Origin: Amycolatopsis sp. FBCC-B4732
GTDB taxonomy: Bacteria; Actinomycetota; Actinomycetes; Mycobacteriales; Pseudonocardiaceae
Assembly: GCF_023008405.1 (NCBI RefSeq)
Contig: NZ_CP095376.1
Location: 2,070,001 to 2,134,000 of the forward strand
Direction of reading: 5' to 3'
Length of the DNA stretch: 64,000 nt
The stretch's first letter is position 1. Every line of letters begins with the position of its first letter. The translations under genes were made by a program, and so were the position numbers. A model generated the notes under the pieces. The model was not told the DNA's origin. It did not search any database and worked only from the letters and a program-made list of their open reading frames with translations. Shown here piece by piece: positions 26,355-35,327 of this stretch.

Positions 26355-29300
26355 CGCTCCAGGACTTCACGACACTGTCGGCTGCGGTTTCCGCGTCGAT
26401 GGAGCGGTTCGCCGGCCGGGTCGCGGTCGAGCCCCACGACGGCGCGCCGATCACCTACGCGGAACTCCGGGACCTCGTCGACGGCGCGGCGTCGACGGTG
26501 CTGGGCGCCCTGCCCGAAGCAACCGCCGCGCAGCACCTCGTCGCCCTGGTCCTGGACCGGTCCGCGGACTACGTCGTCGCCCTGCTCGGCGCACTGCGGT
26601 CCGGCGGCGCCTACCTGCCGCTCGACCCCGCCCAGCCCGCCGGGTACCTCGGGCGGGTACTGCACGACGCGCGGCCCGCGGTCGTCGTCACCGACGCCGC
26701 CCACCGTGCACTGGTCGCGAGCGTCTTCGACGGACCCGTGGTGTGCCTGGACGACGAGGTGACAGCGGGGGGCACGCCGTTCCCGGCGGAGGGCCACGAC
26801 CCGGCCTACGCCATCTACACGTCCGGCTCGACGGGCACACCGAACGCCGTGCTCGTCGGCAATTCCGCGATCCTGGCCTCCACCGGGGCCCGGCTGGAGG
26901 TCTACGGACCGGCGGAGCGCCTTCCCCTGATGCACTCGGTGGCGTTCGACGTCACGGTCGGGACCGTCTTCTGGGCGCTGCTCGGGGGCGGCACCCTCGT
27001 ACTGCCCGGACGCGGGTTGAGCGATGTCGGTGCCACGGTCGCGATGCTGACCGACCGGCGCGTTTCGCACCTGCTGTACCCCTCCTCCCTCTACGGCGTG
27101 CTGCTGGAGTACCTCGCCGAGGCCCCGCCGGCCACGCTGCGCAGCGTCAGCGTCGGCGGCGAACGCTGGAGCGACGCGCTCGTCGAGCGGCACGCCGCGG
27201 TCCTGCCCGGAGCCGCCCTGCACAACGAATACGGACCTTCGGAGGCGACGGTCTGGTGCAGCCAGGCCAAGGTGTACGACCCCGCCACGGGCAAGACCGG
27301 CCCGCTCACCATCGGCAAGCCCATCACCGGGACGAACTTCGTGCTCGACGCGCCGGACGGCGGCCCAGTGCCCGCCGGGACCCCGGCCGAGCTGCTGGTC
27401 ACCGGAGCCAACCTGGCCCTCGGCTACCTGGGCCGGCCGGAGCTGACCGCACGGCGCTTCGTCACGCTGGCTTCGGGGGAGCGGGCCTACCGCACCGGCG
27501 ACCTCGTGCGGCGCACCACCGACGGCGACCACGTGTTCGACGGCCGGGTGGATCGCCAGGTCAAGGTCAACGGCCACCGGGTCGAACCCGGGCAGGTCGA
27601 GGACGCCTTGCTCGACGTGCCGGGGGTCACGAGCGCGCACGTGACGACCCGCCACCAGGGCGGCACCCCGGTGCTGGTGGCCTACGCGGCCGCTCGGAGC
27701 GCCCCCGCGCCGGCAGCGGAGTCGCTGCGCGCCGAACTGGCGCGACGGCTTCCCGCGTTCCTGGTGCCGTCGACCGTCGTCGTGCTGGCCGAGCTGCCCT
27801 TCACCGGCAACGGGAAGGTCGACGAGGCGCGGCTGCCCGAACCCGTCCGGCCCTCGGCGGTCGCCGACGAGCCACTGCCGCCGCTGGAGGCCTCGGTGCG
27901 CGACGCCGTCTCGGCCGTCCTGGGCCGCACCGGCCTCGCCCCGGACGCGCTCCTCACCACGCTCGGGGCGAATTCGCTGTCCTTCGTCCGCCTCTCGTTG
28001 ACGTTGAAGCAGAGCCACGGCGTCGACGTGCCGATCAGCGACCTGTTCGGCAACCCGACGATCACCGGGATCGCCGGGCTCGTGCGGGCCGGCATCGCCA
28101 CCGACCGTCCGCTCGCGCGAGTGGCGGAGCACGGCGACGTCACGCCGCTGAGCCCCCAGCAACAGCAGATCTGGTTCCTCCGCGAACTTTCGCCCGACGC
28201 TCGCGCCTACAACGCGCAGTTCTCCCTCCACCTCGAGGGCTCGGTCGACCTCCCCGCGCTCGAGCGGGCGCTCGCCGGGATCGTGGCGGACAACGAAATC
28301 CTGCGCACCGTCTTCACCGAGGTCGACGGTGAACCGGTGCAGCGCGTCGTGGCGCCGTGGCAGCCGCGGGTCGAGGTCACCGACCTGCGGGAGGCAGGCG
28401 ATCCGGAGGCGCGGGCCGCGGCGGCGATGCACGCGGCCATGCGGGTCCCGTTCGACGTCGAAGCGCTGCCGCTCGTGCGCTGGCACCTCTACCGGCTCTC
28501 CGCGACCCGATCGATCCTGCTGCAGGTCGAGCACCACTTCGTCCACGACGGCTGGACCGGGGCCCTGTTCCTCGGCGAGATCCGTGACCGCTACGCGGCC
28601 GCGCTGGCCGGAGATCGCCACGACGCGGCGCCCGGACTGCGGTACCGGGACTTCTGCCACTGGTACCGGCAGTGGACGGGCACCCGTGACTACCGGACGC
28701 AGTTGCGGTACTGGCGTGCGCAGCTGACGGGCTGCCGCGAAGGCGTCACCTTCCCGGCGGACCACGCGCGCGGCGCCGTCCAGGCCTTCGACGGCGACTG
28801 CCTCCGCGCCGACGTTCCGGCGGCGCTCGTCGACCGGATCGACGAGCTGTGCGCCGCCGCCGGCGTGAGCCGCTTCGCGGTGTTCCTGACTTCCTTCGCC
28901 CTGCTCGCGGCCCGTCATTCCGGCGAGACCGACATGGTCGTCGGTTCGGCGTTCGCCAACCGGCGGCTGCCCGGCACCGAATCGGTGTTCGGCATGTTCG
29001 TCAACGCCCTGCCGCTCCGGCTCCGCGTGGCCGAGGACGTGGCCGTCCGCGAGCTGGCCGGTTCGGTGATGCGGGTGCTCCTGGGCGCCCAGGATCACCA
29101 GGAGCTGCCCCTCGTCGACGTCGTCAAGCACGTCGACCTGGCTCGTGATCCGCGGCGCAACCCGTTGTTCCAGCTGATGTTCGCCTTCCACGACAGCCCG
29201 ATGCCGCGCTTCGAGCTGCCGTCGCTGCGGGGCGAGTTCCGCATCGAGCACAACGGCTCGGCGAAGAACGACGTCAACGTCGTGTGCGTCCCGCGCGCGG

Positions 29301-32300
29301 CCGCCGCGGGCTCGGGGCGCCGGCACGACGGCGTGTCCGTGTTGTGGGAGTACGACAAGACGCTGTTCCGGCCGGAGACGGCGCACCGGCTCCTCGGCGG
29401 GTTCCTGCACACCCTGACGGCGCTCGTGGAGGGCTGGGACGGGCCGGTCGCGGACGTCGACGTGCTCCCTCCCGCCGAGCTGACCGAGGTGCTGGCGCTC
29501 GGCACCGGCCCCGTCGTCGAGCCCGGCCACCGGACCCTGCCCGAAGGTGTGCTGGACCAGGTCGAGCGCAACCCCGGCGCGCCCGCCGTGGTGCAGGGCG
29601 ACCGCACGGTGACCTACGCCGGGTTGCGCGAGCTCGCGGACCGCATCGGTCACGCGGTGGCCACGCTGGTTCCCGACCTCCGGGGCTCCGTGGTCGCGGT
29701 CACCGCGGCGAAGTCCCCCGAGCAGACCGCGGCCTGGCTGGCCGTCACGCGGGCCGGCGGCACCTACCTCTGCCTCGACCACACGGCCCCGGCGGCGCGG
29801 CTCCAGCTGATCACCCGGGACGCGAAGCCCGTGCTCGTGCTCGCGTCCGCCGAGAGCGCGGTGTTCGACGACCTCGGCGTGCCGGTGGTGCGGATCGACG
29901 ACCTGCCCGCCGCCGCGCCCGCCCGGGTGCCGGCCGCGGCCGCCGAGCCGTCGTCACCCGCGTACCTCACCTACACCTCGGGGTCGACCGGCGAGCCGAA
30001 GGCCGTCGTGACCACCCACGCCAACGCGGTGACGGCTCTCACGGCACGGACCGCGCACTTCGGAGCCACCGCCCCGACGACGCTGGTGACGCTGCCGGCG
30101 GTGTTCGACGTCGCCGGCTCGATGACCTTCTGGACGCTCTGGCTCGGCGGCACCGTCGTCCTGCCCGAGGGCGACGACGCTCGTGACCCCGAAGCCGTCC
30201 GCGCACTGACCGACCGGCACCGGGTCACGCACGTCAACTTCGTGGCTTCGTTCTACGCCCAGCTCCTTCGCAGCACCCCGCCCGGTGGGTGGCGGCCCGG
30301 TCTGCGGGTGGTCGCCATCGGCGGCGAGCCCTGCACCACGGAACTGGTCGGTCTGCACGCGCGGCACCTTCCCGGGGCGTCGCTGCACAACGAGTACGGC
30401 CCCACCGAAGCCACCGTGTGGTGCTCGGCGAAGACGGTCTACCGCCCCGGGCAGCCGGCGAGCACGGACATCAGCGTCGGTACGCCGCTGGCCAACTACG
30501 CCATGGTCGTGCTCGACGGACGGGACCGCCCCGCCCCGGTCGGCGCACGGGGGCAGCTCCACATCGCCGGTCCGGGCGTCGCCGCCGGGTACCTCGGCCG
30601 CGACGCGCTGACCCGAGAGCGGTTCGCCGTCCCGGCGCGCGGGCCACTCGCCGGGTGGCGGCTGTACCGGACCGGGGACGAGGCACGGCTGCGTGCCGAC
30701 GGGGAGTTCGATCTGGTCGGACGGCTGGACGACCAGGTGAAGGTCCGCGGCTACCGCATCGAACTCGACGAGGTGCGGCAGAACTGCGTCGCCCACGCCG
30801 ACGTGGCCGACGCCTACGTCAGCGTCGACCGCACCGGCGGGACCGACCGCCTGGTCGCCCACGTCCTGCCGGAAAAGGACCGCGAAGTCACGCCGGCCGC
30901 GCTGCGGCGGTGGCTCGCGCAGCGGCTGCCCGGCTACATGGTGCCGAGTGCGATCGCGGTGCTGCCCGCCCTGCCGCTGACCGCCACCGGCAAAGTCGAC
31001 CGCGCCGCGCTCCCGCCCGTCCGGGACGAGACGGACGCCGTCGATTCCGAGGCCGCCCGTCCGACCGGTCCGGCGGAAAGCGCGCTGGCGGACGTGTGGT
31101 GCGCGGTTCTCGGCCGCCGCAACGTCGGAGCCGAAGACGACTTCTTCGACCTCGGTGGTGATTCCCTGCTCGCCATCCGCATGGTGGCACGCGCCCAGGC
31201 GGCCGGCGTTCGCGTCACCGTCGCCGACCTCATGCGCGAACGCACCGTCCGGGCGCTCGCTGCCCTGGGGCCCGCCGACGTGGCGGTGGCCGTGCGACGG
31301 CCGGGCGGAACGGTCCTGCCGCCGACCGGGATCCAGTCCTGGTTCTTCGCGCAGGACTTCGCCGACCCGGACCACTTCAACCAGGCGCGGATCGTCCGGG
31401 TGGCGCCGGAGGTCACCGACACCGCCCTCACCACGGGGCTCGTCCGCCTGACGCACCACCACGACGCCTTCCGCACCACATTCACCCGGAGTGGCGACGG
31501 CCCGCGGGTGGTGCTCGCGGACGCACCCGCACCCGTCGAGCTGAGCTGGCACGACGTCGGCAACGCGGACGACCCCGCGCTCGCGGCCCACGCCGATCGC
31601 GTGCACGCGAGCCTGTCCATCGCCGACGGGCGGCTGTGGGCGTTCTCCGGGATCCGTGCCGCGGGCGGCGAGCGCTACCTGCTCCTGGTGCTGCACCACC
31701 TGATCGTGGACGCCGTTTCCTGGAACGTCCTGCTGGACGACCTCGGCCGCGCCGTCCACGGCGAACTGCCCGGAACCGCACACGGACTGCCCGCCGCACC
31801 GCCGCCGGAACCGGACGCCGCCGAGCTCGCGCACTGGCGTGCACTCCTCACCCGCGCGGCGGCGGACGCCGGCGACCGGTGGCCCTCGGCCACCTTCGCG
31901 GATGCGACGGTCGTGACCCGCGTGCTGTCCGCCGCCGCGACCCGGTTCCTCGTCGACGACGCGGAGGGCTTCGACCTCGGTGGCCCTGCCGCCCTGCTCC
32001 TCGCCGCCCTCGGCCGGGCGCTCGGGCGGACGTCGGACCTGTACGTCTTCCTCGAAGGCCACGGACGCAACGACGTCCCCCACGCCCACGAGATCGTCGG
32101 CTGGCTCACCGCGCTGTACCCGGTCCGGTTGCCCGCCCCGGCGGGGGACGGCCTCGCCGAAACGGCCCGGGCCTACCGGCGGCAGCTCGACGGCGTTCCC
32201 GGCGGTGGAGCGGGGTTCACCCGAGCTCGCTACCAGCACGGCTTGACCGGGCACCCCGCGGACGCGCTTCCGCAGATCACGGTGAACTACCTGGGCGAGC

Positions 32301-33274
32301 AACGCACCGGTGCCGAGGCCGGCCCGCTGGTCCCGGTGGCCCTGCCCACCGGCACGCCGATCGCCGGTGCGAACGTGTTGCCGACGCCGGTCGACGTGTC
32401 CGCTGCCGTCCGCGACGGCCGGCTGACGGTCCGGCTGGCCGCCGCGGATTCCGCGCTGACCCCGGCACGGGCGGCCGGCGTGCTCGACGACGTCATGGCG
32501 GCGCTGGACGACCTCGCCGGGGTCGTGCCGCTGTCCACGGACGGCTCGGGCCCGGCCCGGTTCTTCGTCCACCCGGTGGGTGGCTCGGTGCACTGGTTCC
32601 GGCCGCTCGCCGACCGGTTGCGGAGGACGGTGGCCCACGGGCTCACCCAGTTCCGGGGAGCCGGCCCGGCCGGCATCGGGGAACTCGCCGAGAACTACCT
32701 CGACCGGTTGGCAGTCCGGGGTGCGCGGTCGCCGCTGCGGCTGGCCGGCTGGTCGTTCGGCGCCGCGGTGGCGGCCGAGATGGCAGTGCGCGCGACGGCA
32801 CGCGACGTCGTGGTCGGCGCGCTCACGCTGGTGGATCCGCCCCCGCTCGCGCCCGGCGAGCGCGCCGACCCGGCGGTGCCCGCCCACCTGCTCTCGGCCG
32901 TTCTGCCCGGGTGGAGCGCCGAGCGCGTGCGCGCCGAACTGGACCGGCGCCCGGCGGGCGGACCCCGCGCCCAAGCGCAGGATCTGTCAGCGGCGTACCT
33001 GTCCGGCGCGGACGACCCGGTACTGCTCGACCGCGTGACGACCTTGCTGCAGAACCAGGCGGCGCTCGAGGCCTGGATCCCCCGCGGCGGCCTCGGCCAC
33101 GTGACCATCGTGCTCTCGGAGACGACGAGCGCGCGCTGGCGTGATCTCGCCGGGTGGCGCGGGCTGGCCGCGTCCGTGGACGTGCACACGGTGCCCGGAG
33201 ACCACGTCTCGATGCTGCGCGACGCCGGTGCCGAGCGCATCGCGGCGCTACTCGACCAGGAGGAGCTCACGTGA
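26351..33274 (+). CDS. Dimodular nonribosomal peptide synthetase, A-T-C-A-T-E-TE
   Basis: 2307 residues. A1 (about 10-500): core A3 YTSGSTGTPN at 156-165 ends in Asn instead of the usual Lys; D200 (FDVTV) for alpha-amino binding. T1: S542 in LGANSLSF. C (about 598-1040): HHFVHDG, H729 and D733. A2 (about 1050-1545): YTSGSTGEPK at 1208-1217; D1253. T2: S1605 in LGGDSLLA. E (about 1645-2075): HHLIVDAVSW from 1782, FLEGHGRND, NYLGEQ. TE (about 2085-2307): S2135 in GWSFG, D2162, H2285. By eye the ten specificity positions read DVGLSGEVWK (A1) and DVSNAGEVWK (A2), neither assignable. It predicts a dipeptide-type product with a D-configured second residue, released by TE. Confidence 0.93.
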   Translation: MTLQDFTTLSAAVSASMERFAGRVAVEPHDGAPITYAELRDLVDGAASTVLGALPEATAAQHLVALVLDRSADYVVALLGALRSGGAYLPLDPAQPAGYLGRVLHDARPAVVVTDAAHRALVASVFDGPVVCLDDEVTAGGTPFPAEGHDPAYAIYTSGSTGTPNAVLVGNSAILASTGARLEVYGPAERLPLMHSVAFDVTVGTVFWALLGGGTLVLPGRGLSDVGATVAMLTDRRVSHLLYPSSLYGVLLEYLAEAPPATLRSVSVGGERWSDALVERHAAVLPGAALHNEYGPSEATVWCSQAKVYDPATGKTGPLTIGKPITGTNFVLDAPDGGPVPAGTPAELLVTGANLALGYLGRPELTARRFVTLASGERAYRTGDLVRRTTDGDHVFDGRVDRQVKVNGHRVEPGQVEDALLDVPGVTSAHVTTRHQGGTPVLVAYAAARSAPAPAAESLRAELARRLPAFLVPSTVVVLAELPFTGNGKVDEARLPEPVRPSAVADEPLPPLEASVRDAVSAVLGRTGLAPDALLTTLGANSLSFVRLSLTLKQSHGVDVPISDLFGNPTITGIAGLVRAGIATDRPLARVAEHGDVTPLSPQQQQIWFLRELSPDARAYNAQFSLHLEGSVDLPALERALAGIVADNEILRTVFTEVDGEPVQRVVAPWQPRVEVTDLREAGDPEARAAAAMHAAMRVPFDVEALPLVRWHLYRLSATRSILLQVEHHFVHDGWTGALFLGEIRDRYAAALAGDRHDAAPGLRYRDFCHWYRQWTGTRDYRTQLRYWRAQLTGCREGVTFPADHARGAVQAFDGDCLRADVPAALVDRIDELCAAAGVSRFAVFLTSFALLAARHSGETDMVVGSAFANRRLPGTESVFGMFVNALPLRLRVAEDVAVRELAGSVMRVLLGAQDHQELPLVDVVKHVDLARDPRRNPLFQLMFAFHDSPMPRFELPSLRGEFRIEHNGSAKNDVNVVCVPRAAAAGSGRRHDGVSVLWEYDKTLFRPETAHRLLGGFLHTLTALVEGWDGPVADVDVLPPAELTEVLALGTGPVVEPGHRTLPEGVLDQVERNPGAPAVVQGDRTVTYAGLRELADRIGHAVATLVPDLRGSVVAVTAAKSPEQTAAWLAVTRAGGTYLCLDHTAPAARLQLITRDAKPVLVLASAESAVFDDLGVPVVRIDDLPAAAPARVPAAAAEPSSPAYLTYTSGSTGEPKAVVTTHANAVTALTARTAHFGATAPTTLVTLPAVFDVAGSMTFWTLWLGGTVVLPEGDDARDPEAVRALTDRHRVTHVNFVASFYAQLLRSTPPGGWRPGLRVVAIGGEPCTTELVGLHARHLPGASLHNEYGPTEATVWCSAKTVYRPGQPASTDISVGTPLANYAMVVLDGRDRPAPVGARGQLHIAGPGVAAGYLGRDALTRERFAVPARGPLAGWRLYRTGDEARLRADGEFDLVGRLDDQVKVRGYRIELDEVRQNCVAHADVADAYVSVDRTGGTDRLVAHVLPEKDREVTPAALRRWLAQRLPGYMVPSAIAVLPALPLTATGKVDRAALPPVRDETDAVDSEAARPTGPAESALADVWCAVLGRRNVGAEDDFFDLGGDSLLAIRMVARAQAAGVRVTVADLMRERTVRALAALGPADVAVAVRRPGGTVLPPTGIQSWFFAQDFADPDHFNQARIVRVAPEVTDTALTTGLVRLTHHHDAFRTTFTRSGDGPRVVLADAPAPVELSWHDVGNADDPALAAHADRVHASLSIADGRLWAFSGIRAAGGERYLLLVLHHLIVDAVSWNVLLDDLGRAVHGELPGTAHGLPAAPPPEPDAAELAHWRALLTRAAADAGDRWPSATFADATVVTRVLSAAATRFLVDDAEGFDLGGPAALLLAALGRALGRTSDLYVFLEGHGRNDVPHAHEIVGWLTALYPVRLPAPAGDGLAETARAYRRQLDGVPGGGAGFTRARYQHGLTGHPADALPQITVNYLGEQRTGAEAGPLVPVALPTGTPIAGANVLPTPVDVSAAVRDGRLTVRLAAADSALTPARAAGVLDDVMAALDDLAGVVPLSTDGSGPARFFVHPVGGSVHWFRPLADRLRRTVAHGLTQFRGAGPAGIGELAENYLDRLAVRGARSPLRLAGWSFGAAVAAEMAVRATARDVVVGALTLVDPPPLAPGERADPAVPAHLLSAVLPGWSAERVRAELDRRPAGGPRAQAQDLSAAYLSGADDPVLLDRVTTLLQNQAALEAWIPRGGLGHVTIVLSETTSARWRDLAGWRGLAASVDVHTVPGDHVSMLRDAGAERIAALLDQEELT

Positions 33275-34092
33275 GCCACCGGCCGGAAATCGTCCACATC
33301 CACGACGCCGAACACGCCGCCCAGGTGGTTCCGGGTGAGCTCGACGGCATCCCGCTTCGTGCGGTGCCGCTGCACGAGCTGGTGCCGGTCGCCGGATCGC
33401 GGCCACGCCTGCTGCTCGGTGACGAAGACCTGCTGACCACGCCGAAGGCCTTCTGGATCGACAGGTATTCGCCCGACCCCGCGTCGGCCCGCTTCCTCCA
33501 GGCGATCCACGAGACGGTCCGGTTGCACGGCAGCCTGCTCGCCAACGCGCAGCTCGACCGCGCCGACCAGCTCGAGGCCGACCGGCTGGCGATCGCCTGC
33601 CGCGCGGCGGCGCTCGGGATCCCGGTCGCGCCCACGACCGCGGTGCCGTTCGGGCGGTACGCGCACCACGCGCTGGAGCCCGCCACCCGCACGGGCGGCA
33701 GCTCGTGGGTGGTCCGCGGGCGAACGGACCCCACCGGCGCCGCGGCGCGGGCCGACGATCGCGGGCAGCTCACGATGTTGCTCGCCATGGCCGCCCGGAC
33801 CGGCACCGGCCACGTCGTGCAGGAAAACGTCGAGCACAGCGACGTCCGCCGGGTGCATTTCCTCGCCGGCGAGCCGGTCGACACCGGCGACCTCCCGGCG
33901 GACTTGCGCGACCACTGCGCGCGGCTGGCCGGGAGCCTGCGTCCCGGCTACCTGTGCACGCAGTGGCTGGCCACGCCCGGCGGTGCCGTCCTCGACGGCT
34001 GGAGCACCAGCCTTTCCACCCTCGACGCACCCCACCTGCGCAGCCGGTTCGGCACGTGGATCCGCGCCGCGCTGGCCCAGGCGGCCGTGTGA
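33271..34092 (+). CDS. Degenerate ATP-grasp paralogue
   Basis: A 273-residue relative of the ligase at 24587-25570. Both share HELVPVAGSRPRLLL / RELVPAVGRRPHLYR, the FLQAIHETVRLHGSLLANAQ / FLGAIYEVVAASDSVLVNRT helix and DRLAIACRAAALGIP / DKLAIADRAGALGVP. In this copy the ATP-binding LLKPREMS is replaced by WVVRGRTD, and the metal-ligand LNEWCTT by LDGWSTS. It may therefore be a catalytically dead partner, scaffold or carrier-docking protein. The GTG overlaps the NRPS stop in GTGA with GGAGGAG upstream. Alternatively it uses ATP in an unusual way; sequence alone cannot exclude that. Confidence 0.75.
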   Translation: MSHRPEIVHIHDAEHAAQVVPGELDGIPLRAVPLHELVPVAGSRPRLLLGDEDLLTTPKAFWIDRYSPDPASARFLQAIHETVRLHGSLLANAQLDRADQLEADRLAIACRAAALGIPVAPTTAVPFGRYAHHALEPATRTGGSSWVVRGRTDPTGAAARADDRGQLTMLLAMAARTGTGHVVQENVEHSDVRRVHFLAGEPVDTGDLPADLRDHCARLAGSLRPGYLCTQWLATPGGAVLDGWSTSLSTLDAPHLRSRFGTWIRAALAQAAV

Positions 34093-35327
34093 GCCCCGCG
34101 CGCGGGAACGTCCCGCTGTACCTGGTGCTGGCCATGGTCTGCGCCGACATGCTCGCCGCGGGTTCCGCGCTCCCCGTGCTGCCCGAGGTGATCCGGACCC
34201 TGACCGGGGGCGACAGCGGTGCGGCCGCCATCCACCTCGCCTTGATGATCGCCGTGATGAACGCGCTGCAGTTCGTGGCCGCGCCGGCACTCGGGGCGCT
34301 GAGCGACCGCCTCGGCCGCAGGCCGATGGTGCTGCTGGTTCTCGGCTGCAGCATGCTGAACAACGCGCTGATCGCGTTCGTCCCGAGCCTGGGAGTCCTG
34401 TACCTGACCCAGGTCATCACCGGCCTCGCGGTCGCCAAGGTCGCCGTGATCAGCGCGTACATCGCGGACATCTCCGGCCCCGAACAGCGGATCCGCAACT
34501 TCGGGCTGCTCGGGCTCTGCATGAACGGCGGATTCGTGCTCGGGTCGGCGACCGGTGGGCTGCTCGGCGCCGTCAGCCTGCACCTGCCCTACCTGGTCGC
34601 GGCCGCGCTCCAGGCGGTCAACCTGATCTTCGCGCTGACCTCGCTGCCGGAGTCGCACCCGCCGGAAAAGCGCCGGCCGGTCCGGTTGCCGCAGCTCTAC
34701 CCGTGGCGCGCGCTGGCCGTGCTGCGCTCGACCCCCGCCATGGGCCGGGTGTCCGCGCTCGTCCTCTGCTACTGCTTCGCCACCTTGACCTTCCAGAGCA
34801 TGTGGGTGTTCTACTCCGGCAAGCGGTTCGGCTGGGGCCCGCTGCAGAACGGCGTCCTGCTCGCCGTTCTCAGCGCCTGCATGGGATTGGCGCAGAGCAA
34901 GCTGGTCCCGGTCATGGTCGCGCGGCTGGGGGAGCGGCGGGCGATGCTGGCCGGCCTGGCCAGCGCGGCGGTGGCTCTCGGCGGTCTGGCGTTCGTCGGG
35001 AGCCCGTGGATCGTCGTGCCGTTCGTCCTCTGCTACACGGTCGGCTGCGTCATCACTCCTGCCTCCCGCGCGGCGGCCGCACGAGAGGTGGCCGCGGAGG
35101 AACAAGGCCGGGTCCAGGGTGCGCTCGCCGGCCTCAACAGCCTGGACGCGCTCGTGGCGCCCCTGATCGGCAGTGCGCTGTTCGACTACTTCACGGGGCC
35201 GGAGGCGGTCGTCGCCTTCCCCGGGGCGCCGTTCTTGCTGTGTGGCGTGATCCTGCTGCTCGCGATGCGCATCGTCCGGCGGAAGCGGTGGCCCGCCGGA
35301 ACGCGCGACGAGGTGGGCGTTCGATGA
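34089..35327 (+). CDS. MFS exporter of the NRPS cluster (TetA-like)
   Basis: A 412-residue major-facilitator protein with 12 predicted membrane helices, motif A GALSDRLGRRPMV at about residues 68-80, and the TetA/Bcr-type second half. The GTG at 34089 overlaps the preceding stop (GTGA), and its own stop overlaps the next start (ATGA). Its position in the middle of the operon makes it the likely exporter of the peptide product and thus also a self-protection gene. Confidence 0.88.
   Translation: MSPARGNVPLYLVLAMVCADMLAAGSALPVLPEVIRTLTGGDSGAAAIHLALMIAVMNALQFVAAPALGALSDRLGRRPMVLLVLGCSMLNNALIAFVPSLGVLYLTQVITGLAVAKVAVISAYIADISGPEQRIRNFGLLGLCMNGGFVLGSATGGLLGAVSLHLPYLVAAALQAVNLIFALTSLPESHPPEKRRPVRLPQLYPWRALAVLRSTPAMGRVSALVLCYCFATLTFQSMWVFYSGKRFGWGPLQNGVLLAVLSACMGLAQSKLVPVMVARLGERRAMLAGLASAAVALGGLAFVGSPWIVVPFVLCYTVGCVITPASRAAAAREVAAEEQGRVQGALAGLNSLDALVAPLIGSALFDYFTGPEAVVAFPGAPFLLCGVILLLAMRIVRRKRWPAGTRDEVGVR

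Noticed and set aside
26231..29782. 1183-codon open frame on the minus strand
   Set aside because: Exactly antisense to the NRPS, Arg/Gly/Val-rich without any domain; arises from high GC third positions of the real gene.
29954..32974. 1006-codon open frame on the minus strand
   Set aside because: Also antisense to the NRPS A2-T2-E region, with no recognisable motif or ribosome site.
33983..35323. N-terminal extension of the AsnB-like frame
   Set aside because: The extension is an out-of-frame reading of the ATP-grasp and MFS genes; the real start is the ATG at 35324.
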